Below, in pieces: positions 26,287 to 34,420 of a DNA stretch of 64,000 nucleotides; within the stretch, counting starts at the first letter, position 1; every line of letters begins with the position of its first letter. The notes beneath the pieces were generated by a model. It was not told where the DNA came from. It made no database searches and was given only the letters and a program-made list of their open reading frames with translations. Origin of the DNA: Rapidithrix thailandica (GTDB lineage Bacteria > Bacteroidota > Bacteroidia > Cytophagales > Flammeovirgaceae); the NCBI RefSeq assembly GCF_039710355.1, contig NZ_JBDKWZ010000001.1, positions 124,001-188,000 on the forward strand. Reading direction: 5' to 3'. A program made the position numbers and the translations under genes.

Positions 26287-27072
26287 ATGAAAAAGAGTTG
26301 TATCTCTATTTTATTCATAATGATGTTTGTGGTTACTTACGCACAAGAAGGATCCACCGCTTGGGGTGATGGAAAAATTACGTTAGTCAATGGTATAACA
26401 TTGAAAGGAAAAATTTCTGTCGCTCATGAGTTTTCGCAAGATTTGGTATTGGTACATCGAGAGGGGAAATGGGAAACCTATGCTTCCCATCAAGTCAACT
26501 ACTTTGAGTTTTGGGATCAAAAGCAAGGGGGCTTACGCAAGTTCTTTGCCCTGCCGCATCAAGATAAGGAAGGAAGCCCGGGAAAAGCCTTCTTTGAGTT
26601 ATTGACCGATGGAGAGAACTTGACTTTATTGGCCCGGAGAACCATAGAGGAGATTCAACCGGTAAAGCTCCGTTCCAAACTGAAACAGGACTTATTGTCC
26701 GAAGCACCTGTGTCCGTACCCTTGAAAGAAAATACGGAGCAATGGTATCGCTTTTTAAAGATTGTAAAAGACGACTCCAAATTGAAAGCCTTTGAAGTCA
26801 AAATATTTGAATCGTTGTACTTTATCGATGCTTTGGGAAGGCTGAGGCGCTACACTTACGATCACTCAAGAAAGCTACTTTCGACAAATTATACTAAATT
26901 TGAAAAAAAACTTTTTTACGAACTCACGCTAGATAAAAAGCTGGAAATCCAAGAATATATCAAAGATCATAAATTTGATATCAAGCATAAAAAGGATTTG
27001 ATTCAGGTGATTGACTATTACAACCGGATCAAAGCTTTTGACAATGGATTATCCCAGGAGAAAATATTTTGA
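26287..27072 (+). CDS. Secreted protein of unknown function
   Basis: 261 residues with a signal peptide (MKKSCISILFIMMFVVTYAQ). The first half is beta-rich (GKITLVNGITLKGKI, LVLVHREGKWETYASHQVNYF), reminding one of a small barrel that reads out surface parameters. The second half is charged and helical (about 150-261, many Lys, Asp and Phe). It contains no enzymatic motif and I do not recognise the family. It resembles many single-copy periplasmic proteins of Bacteroidota. It is convergent with the DUF2235 gene, with 142 bases between the stops. Confidence 0.75.
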   Translation: MKKSCISILFIMMFVVTYAQEGSTAWGDGKITLVNGITLKGKISVAHEFSQDLVLVHREGKWETYASHQVNYFEFWDQKQGGLRKFFALPHQDKEGSPGKAFFELLTDGENLTLLARRTIEEIQPVKLRSKLKQDLLSEAPVSVPLKENTEQWYRFLKIVKDDSKLKAFEVKIFESLYFIDALGRLRRYTYDHSRKLLSTNYTKFEKKLFYELTLDKKLEIQEYIKDHKFDIKHKKDLIQVIDYYNRIKAFDNGLSQEKIF

Positions 27073-27214
27073 TTTTTGTCCGAAAGCCGCAAAGTATTTT
27101 ACATAAGGCGCACCAAATGATTAAGGTTATTCATTACATAGTTGATATTCTGTAACTTTTGTGCTGACTATCAAAACTTCGGTGCCCCACTTGTAAAGCT
27201 TTGCGGCTTTTGGA

Positions 27215-28498
27215 TTACTTTTTCAAATGCACAAACCGCTCCTGATCAATCCAGATTTTCTTTTCGATGATGGTAGAGGCTTTGGCGAAATGCTCTTGTT
27301 TAAAGGCCAGGTCAAGTGTATTTTCATCTATCAGCCGGGCGAAGGATTCGCGTTCTTTCAACGCCTTGAGGTATTGAATGACATTGGCGGGGTAATAAAC
27401 CATAGGCTTGGCTAAAAAACGATGAATAACCGACTGGTGCAGGAAACCATCGTGAGGAATATCCCGGACTTGTTTTTGGTACAAAAGGCTGTCTTCTATA
27501 TGCATGGTGGCTTCCGGATCAGGGTGTAAATTTGTCCGGATGAAGTCTTGGAGATTTTGTTGTCGGAAGGCAATCCCCGGGTTCTCCTGTTCCGTATCTT
27601 TTCTGTCCAGTTGATGATGAAGGAGGTAGTCCAGCAAAAATTTAAGCGTAATGTCGGATAGCGCTTTTTCTGCATAGCCTCCACCGATATCGGCATGAAT
27701 ACCGGGAAACCATATCTGAGTAATTCTGTCTTTGTTTTCCAGATCCGGGCTCATTAAGGTGGGCTGGAAAGCATCCCGTTGGTCATCTACCGAAAGCATA
27801 TGTAATGCTTGTTCTATATTGGGAGAGATGGTCAGGTTTTTAAAAAGGTTGATCCGTTGAAAAGGAATGCCGAAAAGGTTTTTAGGAATGCCAAAAGCAG
27901 CTACCGTATCCCATACGGCTAGAAGTTTTACTGGGGCAGCTTGTTCGGAAGCAAGCCGCTTTTTGAATGAAAAAAAGCGAAAGGGCAGGTAATTAACCAT
28001 GTCTTTCATCAACCCTTGTTTGCCGAGTTGGTACAAACGGATATGGTTGCAAAGCATCCGGGCAATGGCAGCTCCCCGGCTAAAACCGAATACATAGATA
28101 GAGTCACCTTCATGATACAGCCGGGCCAAGTCGTAAAAGGCCTCATTTCGAATTTTATTAGCTCCATGTCCTAACAAGCCGCCGACTAAGCGTCCCCAAA
28201 AGCCATGTTCTGCCGGGTTACCCACCCCGTTGTAATACAAGGCTACTTGTCGGGTTTCCCCTTTTGCATTGTCGAAGCGTTTGAACCCGTCTGCTTTCAG
28301 GTTTTGCTTTGTTGCTGCAAGTTGATAGGCATGTAAGTCAGCCTCGGGTGAAGAGGGCGTAGAAGGTGGGTTCCAGGCTAATAAGTTGAAAAAACGATAG
28401 ACATTGGTATTGGCCAATACGCCTTTTTCATCTTTTTGCCCGGCATAATTCCAGGTGCCGTCAATGCAAATGACAATGCTCTTTCGGGGAACACTCAT
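27215..28498 (-). CDS. DUF2235 alpha/beta-hydrolase domain protein
   Basis: 427 residues, one DUF2235 domain. It begins SIVICIDGTWNYAG, the first strand and oxyanion region. The nucleophile elbow is GFSRGAAIARML near residue 140 (Ser in GxSxG), followed by LLAVWDTVAAFGIP near 200 and the Asp/His region IWFPGIHADIGGGY near 265. In other bacteria DUF2235 proteins include type VI phospholipase effectors (Tle families) and stand-alone enzymes. No T6SS gene, immunity gene or signal peptide is seen here, so a cytoplasmic hydrolase is the cautious reading. Confidence 0.9.
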   Translation of the reverse strand: MSVPRKSIVICIDGTWNYAGQKDEKGVLANTNVYRFFNLLAWNPPSTPSSPEADLHAYQLAATKQNLKADGFKRFDNAKGETRQVALYYNGVGNPAEHGFWGRLVGGLLGHGANKIRNEAFYDLARLYHEGDSIYVFGFSRGAAIARMLCNHIRLYQLGKQGLMKDMVNYLPFRFFSFKKRLASEQAAPVKLLAVWDTVAAFGIPKNLFGIPFQRINLFKNLTISPNIEQALHMLSVDDQRDAFQPTLMSPDLENKDRITQIWFPGIHADIGGGYAEKALSDITLKFLLDYLLHHQLDRKDTEQENPGIAFRQQNLQDFIRTNLHPDPEATMHIEDSLLYQKQVRDIPHDGFLHQSVIHRFLAKPMVYYPANVIQYLKALKERESFARLIDENTLDLAFKQEHFAKASTIIEKKIWIDQERFVHLKK

Positions 28499-28894
28499 AG
28501 TTCATTTAGTTAATTGTATGAATTGCTATATAAACCTAAGATTATTTTGTGAACTTTAAAAAGGCAGTGAAAAGTTTTGAGAGAGTAGGAGTTGTCTACG
28601 ATTTGAAGCTCTTTAAGCTTATGTACTTTGAAAAATCTGGTATTATTCACGGTAATCCTCAATATTATACTACCGCAATGCTCAAAAAAGTGTTGGACCC
28701 ATCCATTGATAAGAGTTGTAAAATGAAACTGCTCACAAAGTCAAAAGAACAAAAAATGCCACGAAGGCTCTAAGATACAAAGAGTCGTAAGTAGTTGAAC
28801 TGTAATGAGTTATTTCTTTGCGAATTTTAGAGTCTTTGTAACTATATATCTTTTACTAGACAGCCTTAATGCTGTGAAGTAACAGACTATGAGA
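28499..28894. other. Intergenic region with REP-like AAAGACTC motifs
   Basis: 396 bases with no accepted gene. At about 28730-28790 lies CACAAAGTC...GCCACGAAGGCTCTAAG...ACAAAGAG. At 28830-28850 an inverted relative reads TTTAGAGTCTTTGTAA. Together they make an imperfect inverted element like the short A/G-rich repeats common between genes in Bacteroidota. A 74-codon GTG-start frame here has no support. Confidence 0.4.
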
Positions 28895-28947
28895 TTGATT
28901 CTACAACAGAAAAACCAGGTCATTACTCAAATTCTTTGTAGTTTTAT
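28895..28947. repeat. Left copy of a 53-bp perfect direct repeat flanking hipBST
   Basis: Identical over all 53 bases to 30710-30762; it begins TTGATTCTACAACAG and ends TTTGTAGTTTTAT. Inside, CTACAA (28901-28906) and TTGTAG (28936-28941) form 6-bp inverted arms. The sequence diverges at once on both sides of the repeat. Confidence 0.95.
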
Positions 28948-29010
28948 TGCTCTCCTGCCAGAGGTGTAATGACATTTCGGAAATGTTTGCGATATCCGAA
29001 ATGAAAAATG

Positions 29011-29107
29011 TACCCTTACGGGTATAAATACCAATGTTATTTTAGTATTTGTACCCGTACAGGTATAAAATATATTTTTTTTGTATATTTATACCCGTAC
29101 AGGTATA
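29011..29107 (+). promoter_or_regulatory. Three evenly spaced palindromic operators before hipB
   Basis: The motif TACC-N6-GGTA occurs three times: TACC at 29011 (with GGGTATA), at 29052 (TACCCGTACAGGTATA) and at 29092. The third is a full 6+6 palindrome, TATACC-N6-GGTATA, at 29090-29107. Spacing is 41 and 40 bases, near four helical turns, and the last copy ends seven bases before the hipB start codon. This is the expected layout of autorepression by the HipB-type antitoxin; the E. coli HipB operator has a similar TATCC-N8-GGATA form. Confidence 0.8.
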
Positions 29108-29114
29108 AATAAGT

Positions 29115-29345
29115 ATGGATAATCTTAAATTAAGCCAATTTGTAAAGTCAAAAAGAAAAGGCTTGGGGCTAACTCAAGAAGACCTTTCCCTTAAAGCTGG
29201 AGTGGGTCTCCGGTTTGTTCGAGAACTTGAAAGAGGAAAATCTACATTGCAAATGGATAAAGTAAATCAAGTTTTACAGCTTTTTGGTTATGAGTTAGGG
29301 CCTATTCCTATGGATAGAAATGAACTGATAAATGAAGCAGGCTAA
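29115..29345 (+). CDS. hipB: HipB-type antitoxin (XRE helix-turn-helix)
   Basis: 76 residues, a compact Cro/C1-type helix-turn-helix protein: LSQFVKSKRKGLGLTQEDLS, then LKAGVGLRFVRELERGKSTL covering the recognition helix, and a C-terminal strand LQLFGYELGPIPM that in HipB proteins forms the dimer sheet. It would repress its own operon through the three operators just upstream and would bind the toxin complex. The next gene starts inside its last five codons (14-base overlap), so translation is coupled. The region is noticeably more A+T rich than the chromosome around it. Confidence 0.92.
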   Translation: MDNLKLSQFVKSKRKGLGLTQEDLSLKAGVGLRFVRELERGKSTLQMDKVNQVLQLFGYELGPIPMDRNELINEAG

Positions 29346-29649
29346 AGTATATATGTATTCGGACTGGGCAGGGGTATTGATTGAAGATGAAGAAGGGTAC
29401 CATTTTCAATATGAGCAGGCATATTTACATAAAAAAAATGCTGAACCTATAAGTCTTACTTTACCCCTCAGCCATGAAACATATCATTGCAATGTGTTAT
29501 TTTCTTTTTTTGATGGCTTAATACCAGAAGGCTGGTTGCTTGATATTGCAGAGAAAAACTGGAAATTTGATATTAGGGATAGAATGGGTATTCTCTTGGT
29601 TACTTGTCAGGATTGTATAGGAGCAGTATCTATTGAGCCAATTGCATGA
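29332..29649 (+). CDS. hipS: HipS-like protein (separate HipA N-terminal subdomain)
   Basis: 105 residues corresponding to the N-terminal domain that is fused to the kinase in classical HipA. Motifs are VYMYSDWAGVLIEDEEG at the start, ISLTLPLS in the middle and FSFFDGLIPEGWLLDIAEK, the family's F-x-GLLPEG block. In the HipBST systems of E. coli O127:H6 the equivalent HipS is the actual antitoxin that neutralises the kinase HipT. The gene overlaps hipB by 14 bases and is followed, three bases after its stop, by the kinase gene. The antitoxin role is by analogy. Confidence 0.85.
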   Translation: MKQAKVYMYSDWAGVLIEDEEGYHFQYEQAYLHKKNAEPISLTLPLSHETYHCNVLFSFFDGLIPEGWLLDIAEKNWKFDIRDRMGILLVTCQDCIGAVSIEPIA

Positions 29650-29652
29650 TTT

Positions 29653-30642
29653 ATGAATGAAAATAGATGTCTTTATTGTTACAAGGAGTTTTCAGAAGAT
29701 CAGGAGAAAAAGCCTGAAAGTAGTTTAGGTTATCATTCCCGATGTAGTAAAAAGATTTTTGGTAGCGAAATACCTCCGGAATTGACATATTCCGAAGAGG
29801 ATATGTTCGAGTTAGCAGAAAGTATAATTAAGAGTCATAAAACGGTGACTGGAGTCCAACCCAAACTGTCTTTGGGGATTGATAAAACTGCTGATCGTAC
29901 GGTTCCCAGTCGGTTTACAATTGTGGGTTTGTGGGGAGAGTATATTTTGAAGCCGCCAACAAAATCCTATAGAAGTCTCCCAGAACTGGAGGATTTGACA
30001 ATGCATCTTGCCACAATTGCAAAGATTAAGACTGTTGACCATTCTCTTATTTTTCTGAAATCCGGAAAACTCGCATATATTACCAAAAGGGTAGATCGAA
30101 AAAAAGGGAAGAAAGTACATATGGAGGATATGTGCCAACTTACGGAAAGGCTAACAGAACATAAATACAAAGGTTCTTATGAACAAATTGCCAAAGCAAT
30201 TTTAAAATATGCAGCCAATCCTGGACTGGATGTAATAAACTTTTATGAACTAGTTATCTTTTGTTTTTTAACTGGAAATAATGACATGCATCTTAAAAAT
30301 TTCTCCCTTTTAAAGGATGAACAACTTAGCTATCATCTGTGTCCAGCTTATGATTTGATAGCTTCAGAATTGGTTGTTGAAGGGGATGATGAAGAGCTTG
30401 CTTTAACCCTGAATGGCAAAAAGAAAAAACTTAAAAGAAAGGATTTTGTAAAGGCAATGGAACGTGCAGGTATTAATGCTAAAGTGATGAGTAACTTATT
30501 CAATAAGTTTAACAAACTCATTCCTAAGTGGCATTCTTTTATTGATCAAAGCTTTTTGTCTGATGATTTGAAAAAGTCATATTGTCAATTGATTGAGGAA
30601 AAAGCCCTTCAAATTGAAATTAACAAAAGAGGTGTTGAGTGA
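29653..30642 (+). CDS. hipT: HipT-like serine/threonine kinase toxin
   Basis: 329 residues, about the length of HipT and shorter than HipA (440) because the N-terminal subdomain is a separate gene. A four-Cys N-terminus (CLYCYKEF...YHSRCSKKIFG) looks metal-binding and is usual in Bacteroidota members. The regulatory loop is TGVQPKLSLG (about residue 62), with a Ser that may be autophosphorylated. Kinase motifs are the lysine-bearing strand EYILKPPT, the catalytic loop TGNNDMHLKNFSLL near 210 and the metal-binding CPAYDLIASE near 235. HipA/HipT toxins phosphorylate aminoacyl-tRNA synthetases (GltX, TrpS) and arrest growth; the target here is unknown. Confidence 0.88.
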   Translation: MNENRCLYCYKEFSEDQEKKPESSLGYHSRCSKKIFGSEIPPELTYSEEDMFELAESIIKSHKTVTGVQPKLSLGIDKTADRTVPSRFTIVGLWGEYILKPPTKSYRSLPELEDLTMHLATIAKIKTVDHSLIFLKSGKLAYITKRVDRKKGKKVHMEDMCQLTERLTEHKYKGSYEQIAKAILKYAANPGLDVINFYELVIFCFLTGNNDMHLKNFSLLKDEQLSYHLCPAYDLIASELVVEGDDEELALTLNGKKKKLKRKDFVKAMERAGINAKVMSNLFNKFNKLIPKWHSFIDQSFLSDDLKKSYCQLIEEKALQIEINKRGVE

Positions 30643-30709
30643 GACTCTAATACTATATTCAAAAAAATAAACAGGTATTAAACTTAATCCCTCCTCTCCC
30701 TTTTCTATT

Positions 30710-30762
30710 TTGATTCTACAACAGAAAAACCAGGTCATTACTCAAATTCTTTGTAGTTTTAT
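30710..30762. repeat. Right copy of the 53-bp direct repeat
   Basis: Identical to 28895-28947, 1815 bases apart. It ends 43 bases before the start codon of the DinB-like gene, so the original single copy probably lay in that gene's upstream region. Confidence 0.95.
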
Positions 30763-30805
30763 CAGCTAAGATCATTTCTTTTCAGAATTTAACGAATGAA
30801 ATTAT

Positions 30806-31381
30806 ATGTATTCTTTTGCCCTGTTTTTGGTGTTAAGTTGTACTATGTTGATCGCAGATGTGCAAGGTCAGTCAATGGAAAAAGTCTTTGTTGTGAATGA
30901 AAATACCGACATCCCCAAAACCTTTGCCGAGCGGTTTTTGCCGATGTGGCAAAGGGCCAAAACCTATACTTTGGATGTAGCGGAAGCTATGCCCGGGGAG
31001 CAATACAATTACCGGCCTGCCGAAGGGGTGATGACGTTTCAAGAACATTTGTTGCACTTGGTGAAGAATTTTGCCGCTCTTCAAGCTTATGTATCCGGTG
31101 ACCGGGACACTCCTCTGCATCACTTGCCTTTGGAAAATTTGAATAAAAGAGAAACGATCGAAGCGGTTACCCAGGCCTTTGATTTTGTAACGGCACTTAT
31201 TGAAAAAACTCCGGACAATGAACTCAAAGAAAAGGTGGATGATTTTTTTGCAAAAGAGGCTTATATGGATAAACAAGGTATCTTTGAACTCATGCGCAAC
31301 CATTGTACCCACCACAGGGGGGCATTGGTCATCTATTTGCGTATGCATGGTGTCCAGCCTCCAAGGTATAAGGGTTGGTGA
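30806..31381 (+). CDS. DinB-superfamily protein with N-terminal signal peptide
   Basis: 191 residues. The first 23 (MYSFALFLVLSCTMLIADVQ, then GQS) look like a signal peptide. The rest is a four-helix DinB/YfiT-like domain: MWQRAKTYTLDVAEAMPGEQYNYRP, TFQEHLLHLVKNFAALQAYV with the first metal-binding His, and HCTHHRGALVIYLRMHGVQPP with the other two. DinB-fold proteins include metal-dependent thiol transferases; most have no assigned reaction, and most lack a signal peptide. The right copy of the 53-bp repeat lies immediately upstream. It is convergent with the helical protein gene, with 51 bases between them. Confidence 0.88.
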   Translation: MYSFALFLVLSCTMLIADVQGQSMEKVFVVNENTDIPKTFAERFLPMWQRAKTYTLDVAEAMPGEQYNYRPAEGVMTFQEHLLHLVKNFAALQAYVSGDRDTPLHHLPLENLNKRETIEAVTQAFDFVTALIEKTPDNELKEKVDDFFAKEAYMDKQGIFELMRNHCTHHRGALVIYLRMHGVQPPRYKGW

Positions 31382-31432
31382 TAGCAATGAATGGCAGAGG
31401 TAAGGTAGGTTTCTTCCCCATTCCTTCAATCC

Positions 31433-33001
31433 TTAGAACGCTTCCGCTTCCAGGTAAATGCGTTGTAGGGCTTTTTCCCGGATGACTTCTTGCACCCTGC
31501 GGTTTTGAATTTTGCTTTCCAACCAGGAGATGATGTCAAAATAAATAAAGGGGCGTTTATCAAACTTGCTTTTTGTCAGGGGAATCAACTGCTCTCTGAG
31601 TTGTTGAAAGTGACGGATCAGCTCCTCCTGAGTCATGTTTTTATTAAGGTGTTTGAGGAAATTCAAAATGTATTTTTGATAAAAATGCAAATCGTCTTTC
31701 TTTAATAAAAAGCGGTAAGTTGACCGGATGTAGTATTCGATTACATCCATGTTGTCCAGTTCATAATGACTGACCAGGTTCAGAATACGGGCAAAGCAGT
31801 GGATGTCTTCCCGGATATCAATTTCGGGGGTGTTGATGATTTTATTCAGCCAGAAGACTACTTCCCGGTGGTGATCGCTACCAAAGTATAAACAAGCAAT
31901 TTTATAATACATAATCAAGCGGGAGTGCCTGTCCAGTTGGTTGATATAGACTTCCAGATTGCTTTTGATTTTGTTCATCAAAGCTACCCCCTTGTCAAAA
32001 TCACCCAGCATAAAATAGCGGTTAAATTCATGCACATAGGTGTATTTAAAAAGCTTTACCTGAATGTTTTCGTTGAGTGTAACTTTCGGTAATCGTTTGA
32101 TGGCTTTGAGTTTTTTGTTGGTATCGACAAATTCATAATACTTCCAAAGCCTGTACTGGGCGATCATCAGGTTATTAATGCCTTTAATATAGAGGGAGAG
32201 GTGCGAGATGATCAGATCTTGGGTTTGTCCGTAAAGGGCCACCCATTTTTTAGCGTAATGATAGCCTTGTTCAAAATCCTGAAGGAAGAAATAATATCCT
32301 ACCAGTAAATCGTATAAATGCAGTTTTTCCGTAAAAGAAAGTTGTTCTTCGCTATACTCGGGAAGTTCTGTCTGAAAGATCCTCTGTACCCGCTCGTATT
32401 CTGACTTGTTGCGGATATAGCCCACTTTTAAATAATACGAATTCAGCTTTACAGCCAGGTTGGAAAAGCTATTGATAGTATTGATTCGCTGGTTGACATC
32501 ATTGACCTCTTCAATGATTTTATTCACCCTTTTTTGATTGTCTTTGGCGATGGTATGCCCTAAAACTTTTTTTTCCCATTTCAGGATTTCCAGCAAGAGT
32601 TCCAGGTTGTCATTGCGTATTGCCCGCTTTTTGGCTTTTTTCAAGATTTGTACACACTGTTCGTACAGGCAACGATTGTACAAAATCTCTGCATAGTTGA
32701 CCAGCTCCCGGATTTCAATGTCCGGAACTTTCGCCTCATGGTACATCTTCAGGCAATGCAAAATCTTCAGGTACAGATGCGCTTTTAAGTTAGAGAGCTG
32801 TTCTTTTTTGATAGAAGGCTCTTGTAGTAGCAGGCTTTCTTCGCTGAGTACAGTTTGCTTGTCGAGCAACTCAAAAAGCCGCAAAAACTTAGGGTCTTTG
32901 CTTTTGTCTTCGTACCCAATTGTCAACTTAAAATAGCGCTTCTCACTTTTTTTCAAGGATTTAATGAGGTGAAAAAGCGCATCGGATCTCTCTTTAGCCA
33001 T
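31433..33001 (-). CDS. Bacteroidota-specific helical repeat protein, unknown
   Basis: 522 residues, cytoplasmic (no signal or membrane segment), almost entirely alpha-helical with TPR-like spacing. It opens DALFHLIKSLKKSEKRYFKL, a signature I associate with a family of unassigned Bacteroidota proteins, then LSNLKAHLYLKILHCLKMYH. Next come helix pairs such as YNRCLYEQCVQILKKAKKRA (about 110) and LLVGYYFFLQDFEQGYHYAK (about 230). The C-terminus is rich in aromatic and basic residues. There are no catalytic motifs. It may be a scaffold or regulator. It stands alone, divergent from leuA across 175 bases. Confidence 0.8.
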   Translation of the reverse strand: MAKERSDALFHLIKSLKKSEKRYFKLTIGYEDKSKDPKFLRLFELLDKQTVLSEESLLLQEPSIKKEQLSNLKAHLYLKILHCLKMYHEAKVPDIEIRELVNYAEILYNRCLYEQCVQILKKAKKRAIRNDNLELLLEILKWEKKVLGHTIAKDNQKRVNKIIEEVNDVNQRINTINSFSNLAVKLNSYYLKVGYIRNKSEYERVQRIFQTELPEYSEEQLSFTEKLHLYDLLVGYYFFLQDFEQGYHYAKKWVALYGQTQDLIISHLSLYIKGINNLMIAQYRLWKYYEFVDTNKKLKAIKRLPKVTLNENIQVKLFKYTYVHEFNRYFMLGDFDKGVALMNKIKSNLEVYINQLDRHSRLIMYYKIACLYFGSDHHREVVFWLNKIINTPEIDIREDIHCFARILNLVSHYELDNMDVIEYYIRSTYRFLLKKDDLHFYQKYILNFLKHLNKNMTQEELIRHFQQLREQLIPLTKSKFDKRPFIYFDIISWLESKIQNRRVQEVIREKALQRIYLEAEAF

Positions 33002-33176
33002 CGTAATTATTCACAATTAATAATTCGAATATATTCAAATATACAAAGAGTATACAGGATATTTACCTTTTTAGAAGTCGTAAAATTACTTTTTTTTAGT
33101 TTTTGAATCCGCTTGCCGCCAACTAGTTTTAAATCATCATTTCAACAGAATGTTTAAATAAAAATCAGTTTTTCAC

Positions 33177-34334
33177 ATGGATAAGGTCTTTATTTTTGAC
33201 ACTACATTACGGGACGGAGAGCAAGTGCCGGGCTGCCGCTTAAATACGCAACAGAAATTAATTATCGCGGAAGCTCTGGAGAACCTAGGTGTAGATATTA
33301 TCGAAGCCGGTTTCCCGATTTCCAGCCCGGGAGATTTCGAATCTGTAGTGGAAATATCCAAACTCGTAAAAAACACCACCGTTTGCGGACTGACCCGTGC
33401 GGTAGAAAAAGATATAGAAGTGGCTGCCGAAGCCCTGAAATATGCCAAAAGACCTCGTATCCATACCGGGCTGGGAACCTCTGATCCTCACGTATTCACT
33501 AAATTGAGAATGACACGGGAGCAAGTGATTGAAAGAGGAGTAGCTGCGGTAAAATACGCTAAGAAATTTGTAGAAGATGTGGAGTTTTATGCCGAAGATG
33601 CCGGACGTACCGACAATGAATATTTGGCACAAGTAGTAGAGGCGGTGATTGCGGCCGGGGCTACCGTGGTGAATATTCCGGATACCACAGGGTATTGTAT
33701 TCCCGAAGAATACGGATTGAAAATCAAATATTTGAAAGAAAACGTAAAAGGCATCGAGAAGGCCATTATTTCCACGCATTGTCATAACGATCTTGGTATG
33801 GCTACCGCCAACTCCATTATGGGGGTGAAAAACGGAGCCCGCCAAGTAGAATGTACCATTAATGGTATTGGAGAAAGAGCCGGAAACACTTCTTTGGAAG
33901 AGGTGGTGATGGCCCTGCGGAAACATAAGTGGTTGGACTTTGATACAGCCATTGACTCGAAAAAGATCTACTCTATTAGCCAACTGGTGTCAACTACCAT
34001 GCGGATGCCTGTGCAACCTAACAAAGCAATTGTGGGAAGTAATGCTTTTGCGCACTCCTCGGGTATTCATCAGGACGGTTTCTTAAAGAATAAAGATAAT
34101 TATGAAATTATTTCTCCGGACGAAGTAGGGGTAGACCAATCGTCTATTGTATTGACTGCCCGTAGTGGAAGAGCTGCCTTGAACTTCCGTTTGAAAAACT
34201 TAGGGGCAGACCTTGAAAAAGAGGTGTTGGACAAAGTCTATGAGAAATTCTTAGAAAAGGCAGATAATCTATCGGTAGTGGAAGATGAACATTTGAAAGA
34301 AATACTGGACAGTATTTCCATGGATGTAGCATAA
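33177..34334 (+). CDS. leuA: 2-isopropylmalate synthase, short form
   Basis: 385 residues with an HMGL-like TIM barrel that condenses acetyl-CoA with 2-oxoisovalerate, the first step of leucine synthesis. Motifs are FDTTLRDGEQVPG (catalytic Arg and metal-binding Asp), EAGFPISSPGDFESV, which is characteristic of IPMS rather than homocitrate synthase, STHCHNDLGMATANS (metal-binding His pair) and GERAGNTSLEEVVMAL. Residues 300-385 form the short accessory domain (SGIHQDGFLKN). The C-terminal leucine-binding regulatory domain of the 510-residue E. coli type is absent, so feedback inhibition by that route is not expected. No other leu gene is adjacent. It is followed by two terminators. Confidence 0.9.
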   Translation: MDKVFIFDTTLRDGEQVPGCRLNTQQKLIIAEALENLGVDIIEAGFPISSPGDFESVVEISKLVKNTTVCGLTRAVEKDIEVAAEALKYAKRPRIHTGLGTSDPHVFTKLRMTREQVIERGVAAVKYAKKFVEDVEFYAEDAGRTDNEYLAQVVEAVIAAGATVVNIPDTTGYCIPEEYGLKIKYLKENVKGIEKAIISTHCHNDLGMATANSIMGVKNGARQVECTINGIGERAGNTSLEEVVMALRKHKWLDFDTAIDSKKIYSISQLVSTTMRMPVQPNKAIVGSNAFAHSSGIHQDGFLKNKDNYEIISPDEVGVDQSSIVLTARSGRAALNFRLKNLGADLEKEVLDKVYEKFLEKADNLSVVEDEHLKEILDSISMDVA

Positions 34335-34380
34335 CCTCTATTTGATAGTTTTTCCCTTCATACAGATGTGTTTTATTGGA

Positions 34381-34408
34381 AAGAGACCCTGATTAAGGGT
34401 CTTTTTTT
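34381..34408 (+). terminator. Rho-independent terminator after leuA
   Basis: AGACCCT and AGGGTCT form a 7-bp stem around GATTA, followed by a run of eight T. Confidence 0.9.
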
Positions 34409-34420
34409 TGGTTTCCTTTT

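Noticed and set aside
27215..28498. T6SS effector interpretation of the DUF2235 protein
   Set aside because: No T6SS component, VgrG, PAAR or clear immunity gene in the window; kept as a generic hydrolase.
28549..28773. 74-codon frame starting at GTG
   Set aside because: Runs into REP-like repeat sequence, has no recognisable protein pattern and no promoter or terminator.
28895..30762. Possible CRISPR-like repeat pair
   Set aside because: Only two copies, 53 bp long and 1.8 kb apart with genes between; no spacers or cas genes.
33285..33983. 232-codon minus-strand open frame
   Set aside because: Antisense to leuA; no family-like sequence.
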